From contig JAMIFM010000008.1 in NCBI GenBank assembly GCA_035906255.1, positions 47,897 through 111,896 of the forward strand: a stretch of 64,000 nt of DNA. The letters are read 5' to 3'. Both the position numbers and the translations under genes were made by a program. Shown here in pieces: positions 17,937 to 27,736 of the stretch. Each line of letters opens with the position of its first letter. Positions within the stretch are counted from its first letter, which is position 1. Source of the DNA: SB11 sp035906255. GTDB taxonomy: Bacteria; Bacteroidota; Bacteroidia; UBA8524. The notes below the pieces were generated by a model that had not been told where the DNA came from, did not search any database, and saw nothing but the letters and a program-made list of their open reading frames with translations.

Positions 17937-18038
17937 TTGTTAGTTATTGGGTTTAGATTGCAGATTGTTGGTGTTTGTTAATCAATAGCATAAGGCATTA
18001 ATTAACAACACAGGTTACCTGCTAACCAAAATCAAAGA

Positions 18039-18090
18039 TAATAGTTATCGGCAAACGGAAAACAAATTCTCCGATAACCGATAACTATTA
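18039..18090. terminator. Long inverted repeat downstream of the aldolase gene
   Basis: 13-bp perfect arms TAATAGTTATCGG (18039-18051) and CCGATAACTATTA (18078-18090) around a 26-base loop. It lies 25 bases after the aldolase stop. On the minus strand it is followed by TCTTTGATTTT, so it could serve as a terminator or 3'-end stabiliser; the tail is weak. The surrounding 178-base gap has no gene. Confidence 0.45.
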
Positions 18091-18114
18091 CCTGATAGTA
18101 TAGAAATTAAAGAA

Positions 18115-19191
18115 TTAAGCGATGGTAACGTCCTTGTTAAGGTACACATCTTGGATGGCGTTCAATAAAGCAACACCGTCGTGCATTGGTTTTTGGAAGG
18201 CTTTACGACCTGAAATCAAGCCCATACCGCCTGCACGTTTGTTAATCACCGCAGTGCGTACAGCATCAGCCATATCGGTAGCACCTTTGCTATCACCACC
18301 ACTGTTAATCAAACCGGCACGCCCCATATAGCAGTTGGCTACTTGGTAACGGCAAAGGTCGATAGCGTTTTCGCTGGTAAGCTCGGTGTACATTCTTTCA
18401 TCCAATTTACCGTAGCTGCTTGAACCTGTATTAAGAGCTTTAAAACCGCCGTTGTTTTCGGGTAGTTTTTGTTTGATAATATCAGCTTGGATAGTTACAC
18501 CCAAGTGGTTAGCTTGACCTGTTAAATCGGCAGATACGTGGTAATCAACACCGTCTTTTTTGAACGCATTGTTACGAACATAGCACCACAATACAGTAGC
18601 CATACCCAATTCATGCGCTTCTTCAAAAGCCTCAGCCACTTCAATAATCTGGCGTGAAGATTCTTCAGAACCAAAATAAATAGTAGCACCCACCGCAGTA
18701 GCACCTAAGTTCCATGCTTCGCGAACGCTGCCAAACATAATCTGGTCGAATTTATTAGGGTAAGTAAGCAACTCGTTGTGGTTGATTTTTACCATAAAAG
18801 GTATTTTGTGAGCATACTTGCGAGACATCATAGCAAGGTTACCAAATGTAGTGGCAACAGCATTGCAACCGCCCTCAATAGCAAGTTTCACAATATTCTC
18901 AGGGTCAAAGTAGATAGGGTTTTTAGCAAACGACGCTCCGCCGCTGTGCTCAATACCTTGGTCAACAGGTAGTATTGACACATAACCGCTTCCTGCCAAA
19001 CGTCCGGTGTTATAAATAGCATTAAGGCTACGCAACACTTGTGGGTTGCGGTTGCTGTTCACCCAAACGCGCTCGGTGAAATCGGGGCCGGGCAAGTGCA
19101 GCATATCTTTTGATACGGTTTTGCTCTCATGGTTTAGCAGGGCATCAGCTTTGTCGCCCAACAGCTCTTGGATTTTCGAAATGTCCATCAT
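18115..19191 (-). CDS. fbaB: Fructose-bisphosphate aldolase, class I (FbaB/DhnA type)
   Basis: About 358 residues when started at the ATG pair 19191/19188 (MMDISKIQELLGDKADALL); an upstream frame extension to 19314 is not protein-like. It shows GYVSILPVDQGIEHSGGASF near the N-terminus, typical of the DhnA-type class I aldolases, then KINHNELLTYPN, GATAVGATIYFGSE with the region of the Schiff-base Lys, and a phosphate-binding LINSGGDSKGATD. It interconverts fructose-1,6-bisphosphate with dihydroxyacetone phosphate and glyceraldehyde-3-phosphate. Monocistronic by orientation of its neighbours. Confidence 0.9.
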   Translation of the reverse strand: MMDISKIQELLGDKADALLNHESKTVSKDMLHLPGPDFTERVWVNSNRNPQVLRSLNAIYNTGRLAGSGYVSILPVDQGIEHSGGASFAKNPIYFDPENIVKLAIEGGCNAVATTFGNLAMMSRKYAHKIPFMVKINHNELLTYPNKFDQIMFGSVREAWNLGATAVGATIYFGSEESSRQIIEVAEAFEEAHELGMATVLWCYVRNNAFKKDGVDYHVSADLTGQANHLGVTIQADIIKQKLPENNGGFKALNTGSSSYGKLDERMYTELTSENAIDLCRYQVANCYMGRAGLINSGGDSKGATDMADAVRTAVINKRAGGMGLISGRKAFQKPMHDGVALLNAIQDVYLNKDVTIA

Positions 19192-19341
19192 AGTATGAGG
19201 TCGGTTTTTAAAAATTTCGGCAAAGGTATGTTTTTTTTTGAATGTGCAGAGGCAAAGTGTTAACAGCCTATTGTTAGTAGTTGGTTGTAGATTAGGTAAT
19301 AGCCAATGGCACACGGGTTATATTAGTATATTTGCTGAGGT

Positions 19342-19761
19342 ATGGCAATTACAGTAACAAAAATTAGCGACCCTGCTGCTTTGCAACGGGCGTTTGATAT
19401 ACGAGTAAAGGTATTTGTTGATGAACAAGGTGTGGATAGGGAATTGGAGTACGAACACGAGGAAGAAAGCACACACTTTATTGCTGTGGTTGATGGAGAA
19501 GAGGCTGGCACCGCACGTTGGCGCAAAACCGATAAAGGGATAAAACTTGAACGGTTTGCGGTATTGCCTGATTTTAGAAATACCGGAGTAGGTAAAGAGT
19601 TAATGAATGCCTTATTAAACGATATTGACACTAAGGCTCAAAAAATATACTTGCATGCCCAAAGTCAAGTAACTGATTTTTATAAGAAACAGGGTTTTGA
19701 ACCCGAAGGGGAAGAATTTGAAGAAGCAGGCATTAAGCACTTTAAAATGGTGTTGAAGTAA
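19342..19761 (+). CDS. GNAT family N-acetyltransferase
   Basis: 139 residues. It opens with an IRVKVFVDEQGVDRELEYEHEEES block like the ElaA/GNAT type that begins R..VFV.EQ, has LERFAVLPDFRNTGVGKELM (acetyl-CoA binding R-N-T-G-V-G) and ends LHAQSQVTDFYKKQGFEPEGEEFEEAGI, the common Q..a..FY.k.GF motif. A TATATTTG box at 19327-19334 sits only 7 bases before the ATG; if used, the mRNA would be nearly leaderless. Substrate unknown. Confidence 0.87.
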   Translation: MAITVTKISDPAALQRAFDIRVKVFVDEQGVDRELEYEHEEESTHFIAVVDGEEAGTARWRKTDKGIKLERFAVLPDFRNTGVGKELMNALLNDIDTKAQKIYLHAQSQVTDFYKKQGFEPEGEEFEEAGIKHFKMVLK

Positions 19762-19873
19762 TAGGCACTGCAATGCGGAAGCAAGTTCAGAGTATCTACA
19801 CCTTTATACTAACTTTCGTTCATTCCGTCCAAATCATAGCCATAAAAGAGCAAAAAGCCTATTTTTGCCCACT

Positions 19874-22015
19874 ATGGTAACACGCAGATTACAAAAAGTT
19901 ATTGTTATTGCCCTTATGGCCTTGGTGCCTGCATTGTTTATTGCAGCCCGCTATGCCGAAGGGATGTTCCCTTTAAGTGAGCTTAGCTCGCTCGACCTTA
20001 AAAAGGCAGGACTGAAAATTAAAACCGCCGAAGTATATAACCCCAACGGCACCAGCCTTGTTGATGCGTTGGTGCGTGTGGGCGGTTGCACCGGCTCGTT
20101 TGTATCTGACGATGGGTTGATAATCACCAACCATCACTGCGCATTCAGTTCGGCGGCAGGTGCCAGTACTCCTGAAAATGACTACATCACCAACGGCTTT
20201 TTAGCCGATGATAAGAGCAAAGAAATACGCACACCCGTTACTTGCCGCATCACAGCATCATACCTTGATGTATCGGCCAAAGTATTAGAAGGTACAGATA
20301 AGGCTGTCGATGCTAACCAGCGTGCCGAAATTATCCGCGCTAACATCAAAAAAATAACTACCGAAGAACAGGCCGCTAACCCTGATATGGAGATTGAAAT
20401 CTCTGAAATGTTCATCGGCAAAGCCTATACCCTGTTCCGCTACCAGCAAATAAAAGATGTGCGTTTGGTGTATATTCCTCAACGCTGTATTGGCGAGTTT
20501 GGGGGCGAAAGCGACAACTGGGTTTGGCCACGCCATAACGGCGACTTTGCCTTTTTCCGTGCGTATGTAGGTGCAGATGGCAAACCTGCTGAATACTCGG
20601 CCTCAAACATTCCCTACAAACCAAAAAAACACTTAAAAGTGAACCCCAACGGGGTAAAAGAAGACGATTTTGTGTTCATATTGGGTTATCCCGGCCGTAC
20701 TTTCCGCCACCTTCCCGCAAAATTTCTAACATACCAATACGAGTACATACTGCCTACGGTGAGCACTTGGTACGATTACCAAATAGATGCTATCAAGCAA
20801 GTATCTAAGAAAAATAAAGCCGTAGAAATTGCCCTTGCCAGTCGTGAAAAAAGCCTTGCCAACGTAGCCAAAAACTACAAAGGCAAACTGCAAGGATTAG
20901 AGCGCACTACGGTTTTAGCTGAAAAAGAAGCAGAAGAAGCGGAAATGAAAAAGATGATTGCCGCTAAACCTGAATTGACAGCAAAATACGGAAGCCTGTT
21001 CACGGATATTGATGCCGTGTACAGTGAGATTTTTGCTACCTACCACCGCGATTTTTATTTGGGCGAATTGTTTAATGGCAGCGGTGTGGCCTACATAGCA
21101 AACTTTATCTCTTACCACAACGGTGCAAGTGTTGATTTGGCTGAAAAAGACCGCAAAGAATATTTAGAGAAAACCCTGCCCCAACAACGCGAGCTGTTGG
21201 ATAAAAACTACATCATCCGTAATAAAGAGTTGGACAAAAAGTTATTGGAGCAGTTACTTGTTAATTTGTATGAATTGCCCGAAGGCCAACGTTTGCCTGC
21301 TGTTAATAATGCTTTTAGTCCTACCGGATACGTAGCCGAAATTCATGCGTTAATAGAGAAAATGGATGTTGAGCAAAAACTGTTTGACCGTGATGCGACC
21401 TTAAAACTGTTTGAAACAAACCCTGAAGCATTTTTAGGACTGAAAAACACGGTAATTGATTTAGCAGGGATTTTATTCCCTGTGTACCGCACCTATTTGC
21501 AAAAAGATACCGAGCGTCGTAATAAGTTAACCGAGTTGAACGCCCGCTTGTTGGAAGTGAAACAACAACATAAAAAAACCAACTTCATCCCCGATGCTAA
21601 CAGCACCCTGCGTTTTACATACGGAAATGTGAAAGGCTACTGGCCTAATGATGCTGAGTACAACGCACCGTTTACTACTATACAAGGTATTTTGAACAAA
21701 GCCAAAACAAGCGGCGATTATTACCTTGAAAGCAGCCTTAAAAGCATTATGAAAAAGGCTGATGCAAAAGCAATAGTGTGTTTCTTATACAACCTTGATA
21801 CAACGGGCGGAAACAGCGGAAGCCCTGTATTGGATGCACAAGGCAACCTTGTGGGTGTAAACTTCGACCGTGCTTTTACAGCTTGTATCAACGATTATGC
21901 TTGGGATGAAAAATACAGCCGTTCGATAGGTGTTGACATTCGCTACGTATTGTTTGTATTAAAAGACATTGCTAAAGCCAACAACCTGATTGCCGAAATG
22001 GGTGTAAAAATGTAA
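19874..22015 (+). CDS. S46 family dipeptidyl-peptidase (DPP7/DPP11-like)
   Basis: About 713 residues from the ATG at 19874 (a TTG at 19865 precedes it). An N-terminal signal/anchor (VIVIALMALVPALFIAARYAEG) leads to the S46 start GMFPLSELSSLDLKKAGLKI. The catalytic His is in TNHHC (residues 87-88), the Asp region in ESDNWVWPRHNGDFAFFRAY, and the nucleophile in GNSGSPVLD near residue 647, so all three active-site motifs are present. S46 enzymes release dipeptides from peptides in the periplasm and are characteristic of Bacteroidota. I cannot decide between DPP7 and DPP11 specificity from sequence alone. Confidence 0.93.
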   Translation: MVTRRLQKVIVIALMALVPALFIAARYAEGMFPLSELSSLDLKKAGLKIKTAEVYNPNGTSLVDALVRVGGCTGSFVSDDGLIITNHHCAFSSAAGASTPENDYITNGFLADDKSKEIRTPVTCRITASYLDVSAKVLEGTDKAVDANQRAEIIRANIKKITTEEQAANPDMEIEISEMFIGKAYTLFRYQQIKDVRLVYIPQRCIGEFGGESDNWVWPRHNGDFAFFRAYVGADGKPAEYSASNIPYKPKKHLKVNPNGVKEDDFVFILGYPGRTFRHLPAKFLTYQYEYILPTVSTWYDYQIDAIKQVSKKNKAVEIALASREKSLANVAKNYKGKLQGLERTTVLAEKEAEEAEMKKMIAAKPELTAKYGSLFTDIDAVYSEIFATYHRDFYLGELFNGSGVAYIANFISYHNGASVDLAEKDRKEYLEKTLPQQRELLDKNYIIRNKELDKKLLEQLLVNLYELPEGQRLPAVNNAFSPTGYVAEIHALIEKMDVEQKLFDRDATLKLFETNPEAFLGLKNTVIDLAGILFPVYRTYLQKDTERRNKLTELNARLLEVKQQHKKTNFIPDANSTLRFTYGNVKGYWPNDAEYNAPFTTIQGILNKAKTSGDYYLESSLKSIMKKADAKAIVCFLYNLDTTGGNSGSPVLDAQGNLVGVNFDRAFTACINDYAWDEKYSRSIGVDIRYVLFVLKDIAKANNLIAEMGVKM

Positions 22016-22045
22016 CCCCATTCAATCAATCTGTCGAATTATATA

Positions 22046-22081
22046 AAAACCGTTGCCGATAAATCGGCAGCGGTTTTTTTG
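22046..22081 (+). terminator. Intrinsic terminator after the S46 peptidase
   Basis: Arms CCGTTGCCGAT and ATCGGCAGCGG (one G-T wobble) around AA, preceded by an A-run and followed by TTTTTTT. Confidence 0.85.
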
Positions 22082-22285
22082 TTACTCCAAACCACTACAT
22101 GCTTTTTGTTTGACCCCATATCACACTTCGGAGTAAAATTTAAAAAACCACCCTGTCATTGCGTGGTCTCCCAAAGTAATCTGAAGTAATCCCAACCAAT
22201 CAATGCTAAACAGATTGCTTCATAAGACCTTGAGCCTATCGAAAGGGCATCCCTGAGCAGGCAAGAAGCTACGAACAAAACTTTT

Positions 22286-22400
22286 AACTCACCCCTGACT
22301 ACTAAATAATTGTTAGAGTGCTAAACTTTCCCCCTCTCTAATTGCAATTAGAGAGGGGCGACTGTGGGAACGTCGGGCTAATACTTTTTCGGGGGTGAGT
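22286..22400 (+). repeat. MITE-like repeat, family B, copy 1
   Basis: 115 bp from AACTCACCCC to GGGGTGAGT, which are terminal inverted repeats. In its middle is a perfect 28-nt palindrome at 22331-22358: CCCCTCTCTAATTG followed by its reverse complement. No coding capacity. Confidence 0.75.
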
Positions 22401-22658
22401 AAAAAAATCATCCCGTCATTCCCGTGTAATCGGGAATTTGTTATCTCCCCCCGCACAGATTCTCAATCAAGTTGGGAATGGCACCAGCCATACCCGATTA
22501 TCGTCATTGCGAACGGGCATAAGCAACAGTTAAGGAATATAGATTAAGAGATAGTGAAGCAATCCCAATGAAACCGTTACAAACGGATTGCTTCGTAAGA
22601 CCTTGAGCCTATCGAAAGGGCATCCCTGAGCAGGCAAGAAGCTACGAAAAAACCTTTT

Positions 22659-22773
22659 AACTCACCCCTGACTACTAAATAATTGTTAGAGTGCTCAACT
22701 TTCCCCCTCTCTAATTGCAATTAGAGAGGGGCGACTATGGGAACGTCGGGCTAATACTTTTCGGGGGTGAGTT
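22659..22773 (+). repeat. MITE-like repeat, family B, copy 2
   Basis: 115 bp, nearly identical to copy 1, with the same 28-nt palindrome (22704-22731) and AACTCACCCC / GGGGGTGAGTT ends. Same orientation as copy 1, separated from it by 258 bp. Confidence 0.75.
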
Positions 22774-23020
22774 AAAGAAACGGGTTGCTTCGGGAGACCT
22801 CGCAGTGACAGGAAACCACTGTCATGCTGACGGAGGAAGCTCCCTATTACGCTTTGTAAACACAGTTGTAATAAGGTTCTTCGCTATCGCTCAGAATAAC
22901 CAAAAAGGTATTAATTTTATTAAGCCTTTTTCTTTCACACTGCACCCTTAAGTTCCTTCAAGCGTCCACGCTTGAAGCGGCTTTTCAATCGTGTCCTCAC
23001 GAACTAATAACTTAGCGGAA

Positions 23021-23317
23021 CGCTACTTTCTTTACTCTCGAAGCGGTGACGCTTCGAAGAACGTGCACACCTTTCATTCCGAAGCGCAGCAAGGAAACTT
23101 AGTATAATTGGGTTAACAAAACCCCATAAGATGCTTCGTTACCACTCAGCATGACAGTGAAAGTACGGATGGTATCTTGAGCTTGTCGAAAGGTGGGTTT
23201 AGAATCGTGTCATCACTAAAAAACTACGTAACGGGACGCTACTTTCTTTACTCTCGAAGCGGTGACGCTTCGAAGAACGTGCACACCTGTCATTCCGAAG
23301 CGTAGCGAGGAAACTTA
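23021..23317. repeat. Direct repeat pair, family C
   Basis: Two 81-bp near-identical copies at 23021-23101 and 23237-23317. Each carries the hairpin CGAAGCG-GTGA-CGCTTCG (23039-23056 and 23255-23272) followed by AAGAACGTGCACACC and TCATTCCGAAGCG. Non-coding. Confidence 0.7.
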
Positions 23318-23434
23318 TTTTAACTGTGTTAACAAAACCCCATAAGATGCTTCGCTATTGCTCAACATAATAGAACATCACATCAATCCTTTCACCTTCA
23401 TCCTATAAAAAAGATAAAACCCTAAATTAGCCCC

Positions 23435-23992
23435 ATGAAAAAAACAGTCTTGCTTGCATTTGCAGTGATAGGTATGGCCATAGTTGGCTGTAAACCGTCA
23501 GCAAAAACCGATACCCCAACCACAGAACCAAACCTTACGAAGGAAATAGAAGACAAGTGTATGGCAGCCGTTAAAGCGCATGTGATAAAAATGTCTGACG
23601 CTACCGGAACCACCCTTGATACATTGGCATTGGTGAAACTTGACAGTGCTACCGAAAAAATGGCTCGCCAAAATTATTGCCGTTTGCTCGAAAACCTTAA
23701 AAAAGCTACCGACCATTTTGTTGAAATGCAAAAAATTACGGTGGAAGCTGCCCGCAAAGTACACCCATCAATGGCAGCTGCTGAATTAGCACGATTAAAA
23801 GATGCCGAAGACAAACAAAAAGAAGCCGATGAAGAATTAAAAAAATGTTTGACCGATGCTAATACTGCCGACTCGGTAAGCTATGTGTATTACCGTGTTG
23901 CAACATTTGGCACCCGCACCTCTCCGCATGGTAAAGACACTCTTTTTGGCCCCTACTTTATTAATAAAGATTTTACAATAAAACTGTTTTAG
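23435..23992 (+). CDS. Small lipoprotein
   Basis: 185 residues with signal peptide VLLAFAVIGMAIVGC (lipobox VGC) and a Lys/Pro/Thr linker. The mature part is largely helical and charged (residues 45-145), with three well-spaced Cys (EDKCMAA, QNYCRLL, LKKCLTD) that could form disulfides. A final strand-rich part ends LFGPYFINKDFTIKLF. No family recognised. It stands alone between the repeat block and uvrA. Confidence 0.65.
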   Translation: MKKTVLLAFAVIGMAIVGCKPSAKTDTPTTEPNLTKEIEDKCMAAVKAHVIKMSDATGTTLDTLALVKLDSATEKMARQNYCRLLENLKKATDHFVEMQKITVEAARKVHPSMAAAELARLKDAEDKQKEADEELKKCLTDANTADSVSYVYYRVATFGTRTSPHGKDTLFGPYFINKDFTIKLF

Positions 23993-24070
23993 TGCTGCTT
24001 GAGCACTCGGCAATCACCAACCACTGACAACAGACCACTGACTATTACCCCAAACATTAAATCTCTACCC

Positions 24071-24105
24071 TTTGTTGGTATAAGGTGCAAAGTGAAGTAA
24101 TTTTG
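24071..24105 (+). promoter_or_regulatory. Candidate uvrA promoter
   Basis: TTTGTTG at 24071-24077 and TAATTTTG at 24098-24105 match the Bacteroidota TTG / TAnnTTTG consensus with about 20 bases between. The uvrA ATG is 15 bases past the -7 box. Confidence 0.5.
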
Positions 24106-24120
24106 CACCTTCGTTTTTTT

Positions 24121-26949
24121 ATGGCGGCAAATAACATTTTAATAAAGGGCGCGCGCGAGCATAACCTTAAAAATATAGACGTAGAGATAGCCCGTAACCG
24201 TATGACGGTGGTTACAGGCGTGAGCGGTAGCGGAAAATCGAGCTTGGTATTTGATACCCTGTATGCCGAAGGGCAACGTAGGTATGTAGAAAGCCTTTCG
24301 GCATACGCACGCCAGTTTATGGATAAAATGAACAAGCCCGAGGTGGACTACATCAAAGGCATTTCGCCTGCCATTGCTATCGAGCAGAAAGTAAACACCC
24401 GCAACCCCCGCAGTACCGTTGCTACCAGTACCGAGATATACGATTACCTGAAACTGCTGTTTACCAAAGTAGGTAAAACCATATCACCCGTTAGTGGCGC
24501 TATTGTTAAACGCCACAGCGTGGGTGACGTTGTAGATTTTATTTTAGGGTTAGAAGACGGCAGTACCGTACTGGTACTTAGCCGCATTAACACCCAACGC
24601 AAGCTGGCCGAAGAACTGAAAGTTTTGCTGCAAAAGGGTTTTACCCGCATACAAGCAGGGGAAAACATTCACAAAATTGAGGAGTTGTTAGAAGATGCCA
24701 AAACACTAAAAGCCCTGAAACCTGAAAACTGCTTTTTGGTGGTTGACCGTGTTTTGACTGATAAGGCTGACGATGAGTTACCTTCACGCTCGGCAGATAG
24801 CATACAAACTGCCTTTTTAGAAGGCAACCAAGAGTGTTTGGTAAAAGTAACCAACCCCGAAGGCAAAGAGCATACCCTGCAATTCTCGGCAAGGTTTGAG
24901 GCCGACGGTATCAGCTTTGAGCAGCCCAGCACCAATTTTTTCAGCTTTAATAATCCCTACGGGGCTTGCAAAACCTGCGAAGGTTTCGGTATGGTGATAG
25001 GCATTGATGAAGATTTAGTAATACCTGATAAAAGCCTTAGTGTGTACGAAGGTGCAGTAGCCCCTTGGCGAGGCGAAACCATGCAGGAATGGAAAGAAGA
25101 TTTTATAGCAAAATCTATCCATTTGGATTTTCCGATGCACCGCAGCTACTATGATTTAACCGAGCAGGAGAAAGACCTGTTGTGGCAAGGCGCAAAAACA
25201 GTACTGGGTATCAATCAGTTCTTTAAATACCTTGAAGAAAAGATTTACAAAATACAGTACCGTGTAATGCTTAGCAAATACAGAGGCAAAACTACCTGCC
25301 CCGATTGTCGCGGTACACGCCTGCGCAAAGATGCTACCTACGTAAAACTGCTGAACGAAGCCAAACCCGAAGAACGTCTTTCGATTTCAGACATAATACT
25401 GATGCCCGTGAGCCGTGCCCACGAGTATTTTACCCAACTAAAGCTAACCCCCACCGACACTAAAATTGCCGACCGCATTTTGAAGGAGATTACCAACCGT
25501 CTTTCGTTTATGAAAGAAGTAGGGTTGGGCTACCTTACCCTTAACCGGTTGAGCAATACCCTTAGCGGCGGCGAATCGCAGCGGATTAACCTTGCTACCT
25601 CGCTGGGCAGCAGCTTGGTGGGCAGTATGTATATATTGGATGAACCCAGTATAGGCCTGCACAGCCGTGATACAGAAAACCTTATTCGCGTATTGAAATC
25701 GTTGCGCGATTTGGGCAATACAGTAGTGATTGTGGAGCACGACGAGGACGTAATGATTGCTGCCGATGAACTGATAGACATTGGTCCTTTTGCAGGACGC
25801 AACGGCGGCGGATTGATGTTTCAGGGTGATTTTAAGCAAATGCTGGCCAGTGATGATAGTTTAACTGGCAAATACCTTTCAGGCCGTGAGGAAATACCCG
25901 TGCCCGAACGCCGACGCAAATGGAGCGACCATCTTGAAATTAAAGGCGCAAGGGAAAACAACCTTAAAAACGTAGATGTAAAAATACCATTGCACGTTAT
26001 TACAGCCGTAACAGGCGTAAGCGGTAGCGGTAAAACCTCGCTGATAAAAACAGTATTGTACCCCGCTTTGCAAAAAGTACTGGGCAGCTATACAGGCGGA
26101 AAAACAGGTCAGCACGACCGCTTGGAAGGGGATATTAAAAGAATAACCCAAGTAGAAATGGTTGACCAAAACCCCATTGGTAAATCATCGCGCAGCAACC
26201 CTGTTACTTATATTAAGGCTTACGATACTATCCGCGAGTTGTTTGCGATGCAACCTTTGGCCAAAACAAGGGCGTATAAAAGCAGTTTCTTTAGTTTTAA
26301 CGTTGAGGGCGGTAGATGCGAAACCTGCCAAGGCGAAGGCGAAACAACGATTGAAATGCAGTTTATGGCCGACCTTCACCTGCCTTGTGAAACCTGTCAT
26401 GGAAAACGTTTTAAAGACGAGGTGTTAGAAGTGCAATACAAAGGCAAGAACATTGCGGATGTGTTGGACATGACGGTGGACGAGGCGATGGACTTTTTTG
26501 CCGATGCCAAAACCTTGCACAACAAGCTAAAGCCTTTGCAAGATGTGGGTTTGGGTTATGTTTCGCTGGGACAAAGCAGTAGCACCCTTAGCGGTGGCGA
26601 GGCGCAACGGATAAAGCTGGCTTCCTTTCTGGGCAAGGCCAGTAAAGACCAACACATTCTGTTTATTTTTGACGAGCCTACTACGGGCTTGCACTTTCAC
26701 GATATCAACAAACTGATGGGCAGCTTTAATGCCCTGATAGAGCAAGGCCATACCATTGTGATTATTGAACACAACATGGATGTGATTAAATGCGCCGATT
26801 GGATTATAGACATAGGCCCCGAAGGCGGCGATGCCGGAGGACACATTGTGTACGAAGGCATACCCGAAGGGTTATTAGCCATTGAACAAAGTTACACTGC
26901 CAAGTATTTGGGCGTGAAGCTACCCAACGCAAAAGCAACCGCTAAATAG
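24121..26949 (+). CDS. uvrA: Excinuclease ABC subunit A
   Basis: 942 residues from the ATG at 24121; the frame extends upstream to 24085 but without UvrA-like sequence. DNA damage sensor of nucleotide excision repair. Both ABC modules are complete: Walker A GVSGSGKSS near residue 35 and GVSGSGKTS near residue 635, two LSGGE signatures (NTLSGGESQRI, STLSGGEAQRI), and Walker B MYILDEPSIGLH and IFDEPTTGLH. The zinc modules are present (CKTCEGFG; CPDCRGTRL; CETCQGEG; CETCHGKR). The UvrB-interaction region follows ARQFMDKM. Intact and of standard length. It is flanked on both sides by repeat blocks. Confidence 0.97.
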   Translation: MAANNILIKGAREHNLKNIDVEIARNRMTVVTGVSGSGKSSLVFDTLYAEGQRRYVESLSAYARQFMDKMNKPEVDYIKGISPAIAIEQKVNTRNPRSTVATSTEIYDYLKLLFTKVGKTISPVSGAIVKRHSVGDVVDFILGLEDGSTVLVLSRINTQRKLAEELKVLLQKGFTRIQAGENIHKIEELLEDAKTLKALKPENCFLVVDRVLTDKADDELPSRSADSIQTAFLEGNQECLVKVTNPEGKEHTLQFSARFEADGISFEQPSTNFFSFNNPYGACKTCEGFGMVIGIDEDLVIPDKSLSVYEGAVAPWRGETMQEWKEDFIAKSIHLDFPMHRSYYDLTEQEKDLLWQGAKTVLGINQFFKYLEEKIYKIQYRVMLSKYRGKTTCPDCRGTRLRKDATYVKLLNEAKPEERLSISDIILMPVSRAHEYFTQLKLTPTDTKIADRILKEITNRLSFMKEVGLGYLTLNRLSNTLSGGESQRINLATSLGSSLVGSMYILDEPSIGLHSRDTENLIRVLKSLRDLGNTVVIVEHDEDVMIAADELIDIGPFAGRNGGGLMFQGDFKQMLASDDSLTGKYLSGREEIPVPERRRKWSDHLEIKGARENNLKNVDVKIPLHVITAVTGVSGSGKTSLIKTVLYPALQKVLGSYTGGKTGQHDRLEGDIKRITQVEMVDQNPIGKSSRSNPVTYIKAYDTIRELFAMQPLAKTRAYKSSFFSFNVEGGRCETCQGEGETTIEMQFMADLHLPCETCHGKRFKDEVLEVQYKGKNIADVLDMTVDEAMDFFADAKTLHNKLKPLQDVGLGYVSLGQSSSTLSGGEAQRIKLASFLGKASKDQHILFIFDEPTTGLHFHDINKLMGSFNALIEQGHTIVIIEHNMDVIKCADWIIDIGPEGGDAGGHIVYEGIPEGLLAIEQSYTAKYLGVKLPNAKATAK

Positions 26950-26960
26950 TATTTCTTGTT

Positions 26961-27440
26961 TGGTGTAACACCCGTAACATCCCTGTTACAGTGTTACACC
27001 CTGTTACGCTTGTTACAGTCATAGTAACTATACAACTGTAATACACTAAAAATAAATTCATTACAACAAAACATCATCTTCATTATTTATTAGACACTTC
27101 AAAGTGTAACATACTGTAACGTCCTACCGTGTTACACTTTGTTACAGTTGATGTTCTTTTACAATTATAAATAACTTAAATACTGTACTTTACAATAAAG
27201 TAATTTTACTTTCAGTTAGCCCTGTAACATTGTAACAGGTGTTACACTTTGTATAACTCTATAATACACTATATTATTGATTATTAACAATATACTTATT
27301 AATGTAACGTAACACTAAAATGTTACAGTGTGTTACACCATTCAACACTAAATCACTAACTGATTAATAATCAAAAGGGTTAGCCGTTTAACAGGCGTAA
27401 CGGAGTAACACCGTAACAGCACTGTTACTACTGTTACTCC
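26961..27440. repeat. GTTAC/GTAAC-rich nested inverted-repeat island
   Basis: In 480 bp I count 12 GTAAC and 11 GTTAC words; about one would be expected by chance. They form nested palindromes. The left edge (26962-27000) reads GGTGTAAC...GTAACA-TCCC-TGTTAC...GTTACACC. The right edge (27402-27440) reads GGAGTAAC...GTAACAG-CA-CTGTTAC...GTTACTCC. In between are CAAAGTGTAAC/GTTACACTTTG (about 27102-27143) and GTAACACTAAAATGTTAC (about 27308-27325). The outer arms of the two edge structures differ (GGTG versus GGAG) but each is matched by its partner (CACC, CTCC), so pairing is conserved. No ORF. Function unknown. Confidence 0.8.
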
Positions 27441-27619
27441 CTCCTTGTTCTTCTGAGCGATAGCGAAGAACCTTATTACAACTGTGTTTACAAAGCGAGA
27501 CAAGATGCTTCCTGCGTCAGCATGACAATAGTTTCCTCGTCATTGCTCTGTCTCCCTAAACAATCCGTTTGTAGGTGTTTCATCGGGATTGCTTCACTAT
27601 CCTTAATCTATATTTTTTT

Positions 27620-27736
27620 AACTCACCCCCCGAAACTTTATTAGCCCGACGTTCCCATAGTCGCCCCTCTCTAATTGCAATTAGAGAGGGGAAACGTTGT
27701 GTAATTCCACAATTATTCAGCAGTCAGGGGTGAGTT
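27620..27736 (-). repeat. MITE-like repeat, family B, copy 3 (inverted)
   Basis: 117 bp with AACTCACCCC / GGGGTGAGTT ends and the central CCCCTCTCTAATTG palindrome, in opposite orientation to copies 1 and 2. Confidence 0.7.

Larger units (their letters stand above)
22082..23434. other. Gene-free block of short palindromic repeats
   Basis: About 1.35 kb without a credible gene; the ORFs present are short and fall on repeats. Contents in order: degenerate family A repeat (22154-22235), family B element (22286-22400), a CCCGT-TCATT-CCCG stretch, family A copy lacking one end (22502-22600), family B element (22659-22773), a family A fragment plus family D unit on the minus strand (about 22785-22900), and two copies of family C (23021-23101, 23237-23317). 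Most of this is mirrored in reverse order at 27.4-28.3 kb. The strings GAGCCTATCGAAAGG and GAGCTTGTCGAAAGG recur between units. Confidence 0.7.

Noticed and set aside
24085..24120. Upstream GTG start for uvrA
   Set aside because: It adds 12 residues without UvrA similarity and would overlap the TAATTTTG promoter box; the ATG at 24121 fits the family.
26961..27000. Treating the first GTTAC hairpin as the uvrA terminator
   Set aside because: No T-tract follows the stem, and the same motif repeats for nearly 500 bases, which a terminator would not need.
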